DNA of 49,354 nt from Oliverpabstia intestinalis (GTDB lineage Bacteria; Bacillota; Clostridia; Lachnospirales; Lachnospiraceae). Location: assembly GCF_009696065.1 (NCBI RefSeq), contig NZ_VUMS01000020.1, forward strand, positions 1 to 49,354, read 5' to 3'. The translations under genes were made by a program, and so were the position numbers. Shown piece after piece: positions 34,676-43,684 of the stretch (the first letter of the stretch is position 1; the number at the start of each line of letters is the position of its first letter). The notes beneath the pieces were generated by a model that had not been told where the DNA came from, made no database searches, and was given only the letters and a program-made list of their open reading frames with translations.

Positions 34676-36076
34676 ATGGAGAAAGGAAACAAACGAGGAA
34701 ATTTTACCGGATCTATTGGATTCGTACTTGCAGCAGCAGGAAGTGCTGTCGGACTGGGAAATATCTGGAGATTTCCGTATCTGGCAGCGAAGGATGGAGG
34801 AGGAACCTTCATTCTGGTTTACATTATTCTGGCACTGACCTTTGGTTTTACGCTGTTGACCACAGATGTAGCCATCGGAAGAAAAACCGGACAGAGTCCG
34901 TTGAATGCGTACCGGATGATTCACCCCAAATGGGGCGGTCTTGGCATTCTGGCGTGTATCATTCCGGTTGTGATTCTGCCCTATTACTGTTCCATCGGTG
35001 GATGGGTACTGAAATATCTGGGAACCTTTATCACCGGACATGGGGTGGAAGCCGCACAGGACGGTTATTTTACCGGCTATATCACAAGCGTGTGGCAGCC
35101 GATCATCTGGCTGTTTATCTACCTGTTCCTGACCGCATTTGTTGTTTACAGGGGAGTAAACAAAGGAGTTGAAAATTACAGCAGGATCCTGATGCCGATT
35201 CTTCTGGTAATGATCGTTGGTATATCCATCTTTTCGATGACGTTGTCTCACAGCGATGCGGACGGTGTGACAAGAAGCGGTCTGCAGGGGCTGAAAGTTT
35301 ATCTGGTACCAAATTTCAGTGGTATGACACTGAAAGACTTTGTGATCGTATTTGTCGATGCACTGGGACAGCTGTTCTTCTCGATCAGTGTGGCGATGGG
35401 TATTATGGTAACTTATGGATCTTACGTAAAGAAAGAGACCAATCTGATGCGGTCTATTAATCAGATTGAATGGTTTGATACCGCGGTGGCTCTGCTGGCC
35501 GGTCTGATGATCGTTCCGGCCGTGTATACGTTCATGGGAACGGAGGGAATGTCCGCCGGTCCGGGACTGATGTTTGTATCACTGCCGAAGATTTTTGAGG
35601 CGATGGGAGCAGCCGGTCCGGTCATCGGAACGATTTTCTTCCTGATGGTATCTTTTGCAGCGTTAACATCTTCCGTATCTGTCATGGAATCGATTGTATC
35701 TAACATTATTGACCGGTTCCATGTGAGCAGAAAGAAAGGAACGGTTCTGGTAACAATCTATGCATGTATTGTCGGAGTGATCGTGTGTCTGGGATACAAT
35801 GTCCTGTACTTTGAACTGAAACTTCCGAATGGTGCGGTTGCACAGATTCTGGATCTGATGGATTACCTGAGCAACAACCTGCTGATGCCGACTGTTGCAC
35901 TGCTCAGCTGTATCCTGATCGGCTGGGTGGTAAAACCACAGACCATTATCGATGAAGTAACGATTGGCGGCTATAAGTTCGGAAGAAAGAAACTGTATAT
36001 TGTTATGGTAAAATTCGTCGCGCCGGTTCTGCTGGCAGCACTGCTTCTGCAGTCACTGGGTGTGTTCAGCCTGTAG
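34676..36076 (+). CDS. Sodium-dependent transporter, NSS family (copy 2)
   Basis: The 466-residue symporter starts with GSAVGLGNIWRFPYLAAKDG, nearly the same sodium-site motif as the copy at 18510-19883, and has about 11-12 hydrophobic segments. The two proteins differ clearly elsewhere, so they probably carry different amino acids. It has its own promoter and terminator and is likely monocistronic. Confidence 0.92.
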   Translation: MEKGNKRGNFTGSIGFVLAAAGSAVGLGNIWRFPYLAAKDGGGTFILVYIILALTFGFTLLTTDVAIGRKTGQSPLNAYRMIHPKWGGLGILACIIPVVILPYYCSIGGWVLKYLGTFITGHGVEAAQDGYFTGYITSVWQPIIWLFIYLFLTAFVVYRGVNKGVENYSRILMPILLVMIVGISIFSMTLSHSDADGVTRSGLQGLKVYLVPNFSGMTLKDFVIVFVDALGQLFFSISVAMGIMVTYGSYVKKETNLMRSINQIEWFDTAVALLAGLMIVPAVYTFMGTEGMSAGPGLMFVSLPKIFEAMGAAGPVIGTIFFLMVSFAALTSSVSVMESIVSNIIDRFHVSRKKGTVLVTIYACIVGVIVCLGYNVLYFELKLPNGAVAQILDLMDYLSNNLLMPTVALLSCILIGWVVKPQTIIDEVTIGGYKFGRKKLYIVMVKFVAPVLLAALLLQSLGVFSL

Positions 36077-36131
36077 GGAATACCTGAAAAGGATTGGGCG
36101 AGTACGAAGTACAGAACAATTCAGTATCAAA

Positions 36132-36192
36132 AACATAAAAAGTTCGAATTCATAAGTTGTTGTACAACAGATGGATTCGAATTTTTTATGTT
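36132..36192 (+). terminator. Rho-independent terminator
   Basis: AACATAAAAAGTTCGAATTC pairs with the complementary arm at 36173-36192, containing a run of six T. Confidence 0.75.
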
Positions 36193-36226
36193 TAAGAATG
36201 ACAGAAGACCTGGAATGGATTTTACC

Positions 36227-36255
36227 CGTAACTGTGGGTGTACTGAACAGTAATC
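36227..36255 (+). repeat. Degenerate MITE tip
   Basis: CGTAACTGTGGGTGTACTGA followed by ACAGTAATCG resembles the 27-bp tip at 13123-13149, but the right GTTAC end is lost and there is no target duplication. Confidence 0.45.
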
Positions 36256-36292
36256 GGAAATAATGTCAGAAGCAGCTGTATGAAGAAATAGA

Positions 36293-36321
36293 TTGGAAGT
36301 TTTGTGAAAAAATGATAAGAT
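36293..36321 (+). promoter_or_regulatory. Promoter of the second nitroreductase gene
   Basis: TTGGAA and TAAGAT are spaced by 17 bp, 31 bp before the ATG. Confidence 0.55.
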
Positions 36322-36352
36322 AGCAGATATAAAAATGTAAGGAGGCAAAACA

Positions 36353-36853
36353 ATGGCAGATTTATTTCACAGAGTCAGTATTCGAAAGTATCAGGAGAAA
36401 AAGGTAGAACCGGAAAAACTGGATTATATTCTGAGGGCGTCCATGGCAGCACCATCTGCCTGTAACCAGCAGCCGTGGGAATTCTACATCGTGGAAGATC
36501 CGGAGATTTTAGAAGAACTTTCTGAGACAACACCATACGCAAAACTCACTGCGAAAGCACCGGTGGCAATCGTTACCGCTTACCGGAAAGAATGTACCGT
36601 ACCGGCGTACGCACAGATTGACCTGAGTATCTGTATGGAAAATATGTGGCTTGCCACCGATGAAGTGGGACTTGGCGGTGTCTGGATGGGAATCGCGCCG
36701 TTAGAGGACAGGATGGAAAAAGTAGAAAAAATCATCGGTATTCCGGAAAGTCAGCGAGCCTTCGGTATCTTTGCGCTGGGATATCCGGCAGAAGAGAGAA
36801 CCCAGCAGGATCGTTATGATGAAACCCGGATCCATCGTGTGACAAGAGGGTAA
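36353..36853 (+). CDS. Nitroreductase family protein (second copy)
   Basis: The 166-residue flavoenzyme has VSIRKYQEKKV at the start, APSACNQQPWEFYIV, and the C-terminal GIFALGYPAEER. These are the FMN-contact motifs of the family. It is only distantly similar to the one at 12590-13111. The substrate is unknown. AAGGAGG precedes the ATG. Confidence 0.9.
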   Translation: MADLFHRVSIRKYQEKKVEPEKLDYILRASMAAPSACNQQPWEFYIVEDPEILEELSETTPYAKLTAKAPVAIVTAYRKECTVPAYAQIDLSICMENMWLATDEVGLGGVWMGIAPLEDRMEKVEKIIGIPESQRAFGIFALGYPAEERTQQDRYDETRIHRVTRG

Positions 36854-36936
36854 GGTGAGAACAGGAGTAATACCGAACATAATGTAGTCATGTAAAACTG
36901 ACAGAATGATATGGAAACAACGTGAGGTGAGAAAAT

Positions 36937-37869
36937 ATGGTTACAATTGATCTTATCACCGGATTCTTAGGTTCGGGAAAAACGACATTTATCAAACACT
37001 ATGCAAAATATCTGATGGATCAGGGAATGAACATCGGGATTCTGGAAAATGATTTTGGCGCGGTCAATGTGGATATGTTATTATTGCAGGAACTGATGGG
37101 GGATAAGTGCGAGTTGGAGATGATCGCTGGTGGATGCGACAGGGAAACACACCGGAGGAGATTTCGCACGAAGCTGATCGCGATGGGAATGTGCGGGTAT
37201 GATCGGGTACTGGTGGAACCATCCGGTGTATACGATGTGGATGAATTCTTTGATGTGCTGCGGGATGAACCACTGGATCGGTGGTATCAGATTGGAAATG
37301 TCATTACCGTAGTCAACACAAAGCTGGAGTCGGAACTTTCGGACATGTCTGAGTATCTGCTGGCTTCGGAGGCGGCACATGCGGGTGCGGTTGTGTTGAG
37401 CCGAGCAGAAGAGGCAACGAAGGAAGAGATCAAGGCAACGATCACACATCTGAACAGAGCATTGGAAAAGGTAAGCTGCGGTCGCAGACTGGATCAGGAA
37501 ATTATCCGAAAAGGCAGTCTGGCGCTCACGGATGAGGATTTTGCAAAGCTTCAGCAATGCGGTTATGTGCAGGAAAATTATCAGAAAATGGATTTTACAG
37601 AAGAAAACAGTTTTGACACGGTGTATGTGATGGAACGTCAGATGCCGGTGGAGAAAATTCTTGCTGGAATGAAAAAAATCTTTGTAGATCCGTCCTGTGG
37701 GGCAGTCTTCCGGATCAAAGGATTTATGCAGGAGGAAAATGGCAGCTGGATCGAGGTCAATGCAACTCGCCATGAACTGAAAAAACAGCCGATCAAAGAA
37801 GGACAGGAGATCCTGATCGTGATCGGGGAAGGGTTGCAGGAGGCTGCAATCAGAAAGTATCTCAGCTAA
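36937..37869 (+). CDS. CobW/COG0523-like GTPase with altered metal motif
   Basis: The 310-residue protein has Walker A GFLGSGKTT near the start, ENDFGAVNVD, and the NTP-site VEPSGVYD. COG0523 proteins act as metal chaperones and normally bind metal through a GCxCC motif after the ENDFG segment; here the sequence reads GGCDRETHRRR, keeping only one cysteine. So it may bind metal differently, or not. A C-terminal CobW-like region follows (about 205-310). It stands alone, with no zinc or nickel enzyme nearby. Confidence 0.85.
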   Translation: MVTIDLITGFLGSGKTTFIKHYAKYLMDQGMNIGILENDFGAVNVDMLLLQELMGDKCELEMIAGGCDRETHRRRFRTKLIAMGMCGYDRVLVEPSGVYDVDEFFDVLRDEPLDRWYQIGNVITVVNTKLESELSDMSEYLLASEAAHAGAVVLSRAEEATKEEIKATITHLNRALEKVSCGRRLDQEIIRKGSLALTDEDFAKLQQCGYVQENYQKMDFTEENSFDTVYVMERQMPVEKILAGMKKIFVDPSCGAVFRIKGFMQEENGSWIEVNATRHELKKQPIKEGQEILIVIGEGLQEAAIRKYLS

Positions 37870-37874
37870 AGGAT

Positions 37875-37937
37875 GAATGAATGTAACTATTCAGCAGGTA
37901 GCGTAACTGTGAGGGGAATGAATAGTTACGAATGAAT
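37875..37937 (+). repeat. 47-bp minimal MITE with exact 8-bp target duplication
   Basis: The unit 37883-37929 starts GTAACTATTCA and ends TGAATAGTTAC, a perfect 11-bp inverted repeat. It contains an inner GTAACTGT tip. It is flanked on both sides by GAATGAAT (37875-37882 and 37930-37937). This is the smallest clear two-ended insertion in the window apart from the 27-bp tip. Confidence 0.8.
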
Positions 37938-38044
37938 AACAAAAGAAGCAGTCCGGAAGTATAATGAGGGAATATGTGTAAGAAAAGTGTCAGAGGATCC
38001 GCAGAAATATCAGGTTTACAGGTAAAGAAGAAGGAGTGGAGGAT

Positions 38045-38485
38045 ATGACACAGAAAGAACATATCAGAAAAGCAACAGAGAGAGACTTCCCGGTAGTTTA
38101 TGAATTCGTGAAAGCGTTGTGGACGTATAATACATATGAGGAAGCAACCGTCAGGCAGGTATATCAAAAAGTACTGGATGATGAGAATAGTTTCGCATGG
38201 TTATATGAAGAAAACGGGGTCTGCAGGGGATTTTGTCATGGGGATTATTTTCAGACCTTCTGGATGTCCGGACTGACCTGCTATGTATCCACTCTGATCA
38301 CCAGAGAAGAAGACAGGGGAAAAGGATATGGGAAAAAATTATTGGATTTTGTAAGCAAAGAGGCACGGGAGAGAGGGTGTAAAGCGATTACTTTGGATTC
38401 CGGTCTTCCCAGAACGGCGGCCCATGGATTCTATGAACATTATGGATTCGAAAAATCCTGCTATGGTTTTGAAATGTTTTTATAA
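38045..38485 (+). CDS. GNAT-family N-acetyltransferase
   Basis: The 146-residue protein has IRKATERDFPVVYEFV at the start, the acetyl-CoA loop REEDRGKGYGKKLLDFV, and the C-terminal AAHGFYEHYGFEK. The acceptor is unknown. GGAGTGGAGG precedes the ATG at 38045; a GTG at 38036 is less likely. The MFS gene follows after 43 bp and is probably co-transcribed. Confidence 0.88.
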   Translation: MTQKEHIRKATERDFPVVYEFVKALWTYNTYEEATVRQVYQKVLDDENSFAWLYEENGVCRGFCHGDYFQTFWMSGLTCYVSTLITREEDRGKGYGKKLLDFVSKEARERGCKAITLDSGLPRTAAHGFYEHYGFEKSCYGFEMFL

Positions 38486-38528
38486 CCGTATAAGCTCCGG
38501 AAAACGGGGCGCACATGGGAGGAAAGTG

Positions 38529-39713
38529 ATGAAAGATAAGTATCAGAAAACCATATATGCCTGTTTTATCGGCTATGTGGTGCAGGCGGTGGTCAATAAC
38601 TTTGTACCGTTGCTATTTTTAACCTTTGAAAAAACATATGGGATTCCGTTGAGTAAGATTACCATGCTGATCACACTCAACTTTGGTGTTCAGCTGATCG
38701 TGGATCTGCTATCTGCCGGATTTGTCGATAAGATCGGCTACAGGGTATCGATCGTGATCGCACATGCGGCATCCGCGCTGGGACTGATCGGACTGGTCGT
38801 ACTGCCAAACCTTTTACCGGATGCGTATACAGGAATTCTATTGTCTGTTATGATCTATGCGATCGGCGGCGGTCTGATCGAAGTACTGATCAGTCCGATC
38901 ATGGAGAGCTGCCCGACAGACAACAAAGAAAAAGCGATGAGTCTGTTGCATTCATTTTACTGCTGGGGACATGTGGCAGTTGCACTGATCTCCACCTGCT
39001 TTTTTAAAATTTTCGGGATTGAAAACTGGAAGATCCTTGCGTGTGTCTGGGCGATCATCCCGATTGTGAACGGACTGATTTTTACAAAAGCACCGATTGC
39101 TCCTCTGGTAGAAGAAGGAGAAACGGGAATGACAATTCTTGACCTGTGCAGGGAGAAAATGTTCTGGATCCTGTTATTGATGATGGTTTGCGCCGGAGCC
39201 AGCGAGCAGGCGGTCAGCCAGTGGGCGTCCACTTTCGCGGAAAAAGGTCTGGGAGTAAGCAAATCGATCGGCGATCTGGCAGGACCGATGGCTTTCGCCA
39301 TCCTGATGGGAAGTGCCAGAGCGTTTTATGGAAAATTCGGTGATAAAATCGATCTTGACAAGTTCATGGTGGGCAGCGGGCTGCTTTGTATAGGCTCTTA
39401 TCTGCTGATTTCCCTGTCTCCGCTTCCACAGCTGTCCCTGCTGGGATGTGCGATCTGCGGTCTGTCCGTAGGAATTATGTGGCCGGGAAGCTTCAGCAAG
39501 GCATCTGCTGTCATGCGAAACGGTGGAACCGCTATGTTTGCATTGTTAGCCCTCGGCGGTGACCTCGGCTGCTCCGGCGGTCCGACACTGGTCGGCTATG
39601 TATCCAGCATGTTTTCCGAAGATCTGAAAAAAGGAATCCTTGCAGCGATTGTTTTTCCGGTGTTACTGATTGCAGGAACAGTGTTGTCCGGGAAGAAACG
39701 GGCAGTGAAATAA
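38529..39713 (+). CDS. MFS transporter
   Basis: The 394-residue protein has about 12 hydrophobic segments, and begins KYQKTIYACFIGYVVQAVVN. The loop GFVDKIGYR fits the MFS motif between segments 2 and 3. It resembles sugar-permease-like MFS members, but the substrate is not evident. The frame extends back into the GNAT gene; GGGAGGAAAGTG sets the start at 38529. A terminator follows. Confidence 0.87.
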   Translation: MKDKYQKTIYACFIGYVVQAVVNNFVPLLFLTFEKTYGIPLSKITMLITLNFGVQLIVDLLSAGFVDKIGYRVSIVIAHAASALGLIGLVVLPNLLPDAYTGILLSVMIYAIGGGLIEVLISPIMESCPTDNKEKAMSLLHSFYCWGHVAVALISTCFFKIFGIENWKILACVWAIIPIVNGLIFTKAPIAPLVEEGETGMTILDLCREKMFWILLLMMVCAGASEQAVSQWASTFAEKGLGVSKSIGDLAGPMAFAILMGSARAFYGKFGDKIDLDKFMVGSGLLCIGSYLLISLSPLPQLSLLGCAICGLSVGIMWPGSFSKASAVMRNGGTAMFALLALGGDLGCSGGPTLVGYVSSMFSEDLKKGILAAIVFPVLLIAGTVLSGKKRAVK

Positions 39714-39724
39714 AAAATAATGAG

Positions 39725-39772
39725 AAAATAAGGGAAGATTCGCCTTGCTTGGTGGAGATTCCCTTATTTTTA
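39725..39772 (+). terminator. Rho-independent terminator
   Basis: AAAATAAGGGAA pairs with TTCCCTTATTTT, followed by TA. Confidence 0.75.
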
Positions 39773-39797
39773 GGCGGTTTAAAAAAGGAGTAGATAT

Positions 39798-40295
39798 ATG
39801 AAAGAGTATCAAAACATCAGCCACGGCTTTGGGCCGGTGTATAACAGAGAATCACGGATTCTGATTCTGGGAAGTTTCCCATCTGTGAAATCAAGGGAAC
39901 AGGCATTTTTTTACGGGCATCCGCGGAATCGCTTCTGGAAAGTACTGGCGGCGGTATTGAAGGAGGATGAGCCGGAAACGGTGGAAGAGAAAAAGGAGAT
40001 GCTTCTCAGACGTGGTGTTGCTGTGTATGATGTGATTGAACAGTGCAGTATCATAGGATCCAGTGACAGTAGTATCAAAGATGTGGTTCCGGCTAATCTT
40101 GGGATAATCGTGGAAGCATCGCAGATCCGGAAAGTTTACACCAACGGAAAAACAGCAGGAAAACTTTACAGAAAGTATCAGGATAAGGAACTGAACCTTC
40201 CGATGGAAGAACTGCCGTCCACAAGCCCTGCCAATGCAGCGTATTCCCTGGAAAAACTGACGGAAATCTGGAGCAGAGCAATCGTGGAAGTCTGA
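39798..40295 (+). CDS. DNA-deoxyinosine (hypoxanthine) glycosylase, UDG superfamily
   Basis: The 165-residue enzyme should remove deaminated adenine from DNA. It has the family-6-type N-terminal motif LILGSFPSVKSR, then FFYGHPRNRFW and the C-terminal TSPANA. These match the hypoxanthine-DNA glycosylase branch of the uracil-DNA glycosylase fold. AAAAGGAG precedes the ATG. It is flanked by its own gaps and is probably monocistronic. Confidence 0.85.
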   Translation: MKEYQNISHGFGPVYNRESRILILGSFPSVKSREQAFFYGHPRNRFWKVLAAVLKEDEPETVEEKKEMLLRRGVAVYDVIEQCSIIGSSDSSIKDVVPANLGIIVEASQIRKVYTNGKTAGKLYRKYQDKELNLPMEELPSTSPANAAYSLEKLTEIWSRAIVEV

Positions 40296-40422
40296 AAAAT
40301 ACATCAAAACATGTTACGTCAATCATGCATGAGGCTTTCAGAAAAACAAAAATATTCGCATAAAAGTCTTTTTCAAACGTCATACTATATCTGCATGTAA
40401 CAAAAAAAGGAGGCAGTAAGAA

Positions 40423-40860
40423 ATGATGGGACAGGAAGAGACAATCCGGCTGTTACAGGAGTGTGACGCCGGTGTACAGATGGGAATTGCTTCGATTCAG
40501 GAGGTACTTCCGTATGTAAAAGAAGAAAAATTCCGGCAGCTGTTACTTGGATGCAGGGATAAACATGAAAAACTGCAGGAGGAGATCCGGCAGAAACTGG
40601 AAGTTAACCGGGATGAGAGGAAAGAACCGAACCTGATGGCAAAAGGCATGTTCTGGATGAAGACGAAAGGAAAACTGGTGCTGGATGAGTCTGACGCAAC
40701 GATCGCCGATCTGATGACGGATGGATGCAATATGGGAATCAAGTCGCTGCACCGCTGTCTGAACCAGTATGCAGAGGCTGACGAAAAGGCAAAGGATATT
40801 GCCAAACGGCTGATTAATATAGAAGAAAAACTTACGGTGGATATTCGTTCGTATCTGTAA
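40423..40860 (+). CDS. Small helical protein, DUF2383-like
   Basis: The 145-residue protein is nearly all helical, without a signal or membrane segment. Acidic and histidine residues (CRDKHEKLQEEI; MGIKSLHRCLNQYAEAD) are placed as in a four-helix ferritin-like bundle. It resembles DUF2383-type proteins, whose function is unknown. AAAGGAGG precedes the start, with two adjacent ATG codons. Confidence 0.7.
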   Translation: MMGQEETIRLLQECDAGVQMGIASIQEVLPYVKEEKFRQLLLGCRDKHEKLQEEIRQKLEVNRDERKEPNLMAKGMFWMKTKGKLVLDESDATIADLMTDGCNMGIKSLHRCLNQYAEADEKAKDIAKRLINIEEKLTVDIRSYL

Positions 40861-40865
40861 AAGTA

Positions 40866-40915
40866 AGACGATGTTTCATAACTTCTGAACAGGGGATGAG
40901 ACATCGTTTTTTTGT
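40866..40915 (+). terminator. Rho-independent terminator
   Basis: ACGATGTTTCAT pairs with ATGAGACATCGT, followed by seven T. Confidence 0.8.
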
Positions 40916-41125
40916 TTCCGGCCAATTTTCTTCCCGTAAATGAAAAAACATTCTACGGAGAGCCATACTGCGACGTTAAAAATTTAACAGAAAAGTCGAA
41001 ATTGACATAAAGGTACGCACAAGCATGTCAATAGAGAAAATAGTTGGAAAATTGCTGAAATTTACACAAAAAAACGGCGCATTTTTGACGGGATGATAAA
41101 AATCACGTAGGAAAACAATCAAACA

Positions 41126-41154
41126 TTGTAATCATGACGGCAACATGGCATAAT
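41126..41154 (+). promoter_or_regulatory. Promoter of the Na/Pi cotransporter gene
   Basis: TTGTAA and CATAAT are spaced by 17 bp. About 100 bp upstream, TTGACAT (41002-41008) and ATGTCAA (41025-41031) form an inverted repeat that could be a regulator site. No gene lies in 40916-41274. Confidence 0.5.
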
Positions 41155-41274
41155 AAGAAAGGAAATGTTAAGAAAAAGAAAATAAGAAGTAAAACAAAAG
41201 TAAAAAGAAACCAAATTTAGAATGTGTCCATTCCGGAAACAGATCCGGGATGTCAGACAACAGAGGAGAAACAT

Positions 41275-43089
41275 ATGGCAATTTTTTCAATGATTTTGTC
41301 TTTGCTATGCGGTGTAGCATTATTTTTGTTTGGAATGTCTTTGATGGGCGATGGCCTGAAGATGGTGGCAGGTAACAAACTGGAAGCCTTCTTATATCGA
41401 ATGACAAATACACCGTTGAAAGGAGTAGCTCTTGGTACGGGTGTTACCAGTGTGATTCAGTCATCATCCGCCACGACGGTCATGGTCATCGGTTTTGTAA
41501 ACTCCGGTATGATGAAACTGAAGCAGGCGATCGGTATCATCATGGGTGCCAACATCGGAACCAGTATTACCGGCTGGATCCTGTGTCTTTCTTATATTGG
41601 AGGAAGCGGTGGCGGAATCGCAAGTATCTTTTCTACTGCGACGATTTCTGCCGTTGTAGCTGTAATTGGCATTATTTTCCGTATGTTCTGCAAACGTTCC
41701 GTACATAAGAATATTGGAAATATCATGCTTGGTTTTGCCATTTTGATGACAGGTATGCAGATGATGAGTGGAGCAGTTTCTCCGCTGCGTGAAAATCCTA
41801 CCTTTATCAAGATGCTGACGATGTTTTCCAACCCGCTGGCAGGTATTCTGGTAGGTATCCTGTTTACAGCAGTTTTACAGAGTGCATCTGCCACCGTTGG
41901 TGTGCTGCAGGCACTTTCTGTTACCGGTCTCTTAACATTTGCAAGTGCTTTCCCTATCGTACTGGGAATCGGTGTTGGTGCGGCCTGTCCGGTTCTGATC
42001 TCTGCGATCGGCGCCAATAAAAATGGAAAGAGAACTGCACTGGTCTATCTGCTGAACGACCTGTTCGGACTGATCATGTGGTCTGTTATCTTTTATACAG
42101 CCAATGCATTTGTTCACTTTACCTTTACAGATATGGTGATGACACCGGTATCTATCGCACTGTTAAATACAGTATTCCGTGTGGCAACTGTAGTAGTACT
42201 GTTCCCGTTTATTCCGAAACTCGAGAAGCTGGTATGTATTCTGGTAAAAGACAGTGCGGAAGAACTGGAAGACGAAGCAGATTTTGATCTGTTAGAGGAA
42301 CGTCTGCTGAACTATCCGGCACTGGCAATTGCACAGTGTCACCGTGCGATGAACGGCATGGCAAAGAAACTTCGCAAGAATGTCAACAGAGCCATGAATC
42401 TGTTGAATGAATATCAGCAGGATAAGTTTGACAAAGTACAGAGAAAAGAAGATCTGATTGACAAATATGAAAGCCGTCTGGGAGAATATCTGATTCAGCT
42501 GACAAAGCGTGAGATGAACACGGTACAGACCCGTCAGGTATCTCTGTATCTGCACACGATCGGTGACTTTGAGCGTATCGGAGACCATGCTTCTTATATT
42601 GCGCATATGTCCAACGAGATGCATGACAATCACACAGACTTTTCACCGGCAGCATGGAATGAGCTGAATATCGTTATGGAAGCGGTACGCGAAGAAATCA
42701 ACATTACCTGCAACGCTTTTCTGAATGATGATAAAGAGGCAGCACAGAGGGTGGCTCCTCTCGGTGTGGTCATCACACATCTGTGTGACGAGCTGAAGAT
42801 GCACCATGTGGAACGATTGAGCAATGGCAATTGCGGGCTGGAAGAGGGAACTGTATTTAACGACATCCTGAATAGCTTTGGGCGAATTGCATCCCATTGT
42901 GCAAGTGCCATGGTAGCCCTGATGAAGAGTGGCGAACAAGACCCGGATATGCATATCCGCGACAGTAAGATCTATCCAACGGACAGTTTCGAATATTACA
43001 CATACTTCAGCGAGTACAAAAAGAAATATGATATCACTGATAAAAGTGAAGAGCATGTGCTGAGCATGGAGCCGGAAGAAATAGAATAA
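41275..43089 (+). CDS. Na/Pi cotransporter family protein with PhoU-like tail
   Basis: The 604-residue protein has two inverted transport repeats, each with the family QSSS-type motif: VTSVIQSSSATTVMVIGF (first) and AVLQSASATVGVLQA (second). About 8-9 hydrophobic segments span residues 1-320. The C-terminal part (about 345-600) is helical and PhoU-like. It should take up phosphate with sodium, or regulate it. AGAGGAGAAACAT precedes the ATG at 41275; the frame starts earlier but without a better site. A terminator follows. Confidence 0.92.
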   Translation: MAIFSMILSLLCGVALFLFGMSLMGDGLKMVAGNKLEAFLYRMTNTPLKGVALGTGVTSVIQSSSATTVMVIGFVNSGMMKLKQAIGIIMGANIGTSITGWILCLSYIGGSGGGIASIFSTATISAVVAVIGIIFRMFCKRSVHKNIGNIMLGFAILMTGMQMMSGAVSPLRENPTFIKMLTMFSNPLAGILVGILFTAVLQSASATVGVLQALSVTGLLTFASAFPIVLGIGVGAACPVLISAIGANKNGKRTALVYLLNDLFGLIMWSVIFYTANAFVHFTFTDMVMTPVSIALLNTVFRVATVVVLFPFIPKLEKLVCILVKDSAEELEDEADFDLLEERLLNYPALAIAQCHRAMNGMAKKLRKNVNRAMNLLNEYQQDKFDKVQRKEDLIDKYESRLGEYLIQLTKREMNTVQTRQVSLYLHTIGDFERIGDHASYIAHMSNEMHDNHTDFSPAAWNELNIVMEAVREEINITCNAFLNDDKEAAQRVAPLGVVITHLCDELKMHHVERLSNGNCGLEEGTVFNDILNSFGRIASHCASAMVALMKSGEQDPDMHIRDSKIYPTDSFEYYTYFSEYKKKYDITDKSEEHVLSMEPEEIE

Positions 43090-43103
43090 AAAATATAAAT
43101 TCA

Positions 43104-43138
43104 GAAAGCTTCCCGGGATTTTCCCGGGAAGCTTTTTT
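43104..43138 (+). terminator. Strong rho-independent terminator
   Basis: AAAGCTTCCCGGGA pairs with CCCGGGAAGCTTTTTT around a short loop. Confidence 0.9.
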
Positions 43139-43262
43139 ACTCTACAGGAAATTGCTTTCCTGTAAAGTAAAAAACGCTCTGCGAGGATGCGCAGTGTGTT
43201 TCTCATAGTTTACATGAAATTATTTTTACGGAATCCTTTGTTGCTGTTCACTGATGATATTC

Positions 43263-43302
43263 TGCAAGGCGTGTTGCTGAGAACGGAGTGGACAGTAACC
43301 AG
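43263..43302 (+). repeat. Short palindromic repeat, second copy
   Basis: GTGTTGCTGAGAACGGAGTG with CAGTAACCAGTAAC matches the element at 34507-34533. The region 43139-43404 holds no gene. Confidence 0.45.
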
Positions 43303-43396
43303 TAACAATCTTTTTGCACAGATGAATAATATAGTAGTGCGGAAAGAAGGGTTCTGTTATAATAAAAACAGAAGAAAGCGTTGACGAAAATTATTT

Positions 43397-43645
43397 TATA
43401 AATCGTAACTGTTCAGTACCTTCACAGTTACGAGCTAAAATGCATTTAAACGATAAAAACACGTTTTGCGAGTTTTTATCGTTATCGCGGCACTCCTCAA
43501 GGTTCCGTGCAAGCACGGACTTTGACTCGTTGCTCGCGTAAATCACCTTCGGTGATGGCATTTTGGCTTGTATGTCTCGGGATTTTGACATATTCATGTC
43601 AAAACACCTCGCGGGACAGTGGCTACTGAATAGTTACTATAAATC
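43397..43645 (+). repeat. IS66-type MITE, copy 3, with 8-bp target duplication
   Basis: The element is 43405-43637 (233 bp), the longest copy. It is flanked by exact TATAAATC repeats at 43397-43404 and 43638-43645. It adds a 12-bp perfect stem AACGATAAAAAC/GTTTTTATCGTT, partly lost in copy 2, to the hairpins CCGTGC/GCACGG, ATCACC/GGTGAT and TTTTGACAT/ATGTCAAAA. Orientation is the same as copy 2 and it lies downstream of a plus-strand gene there too. Confidence 0.92.
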
Positions 43646-43684
43646 AATACTTACAAAAGAAAGCAGACAGGAAGGGGGAAATGT

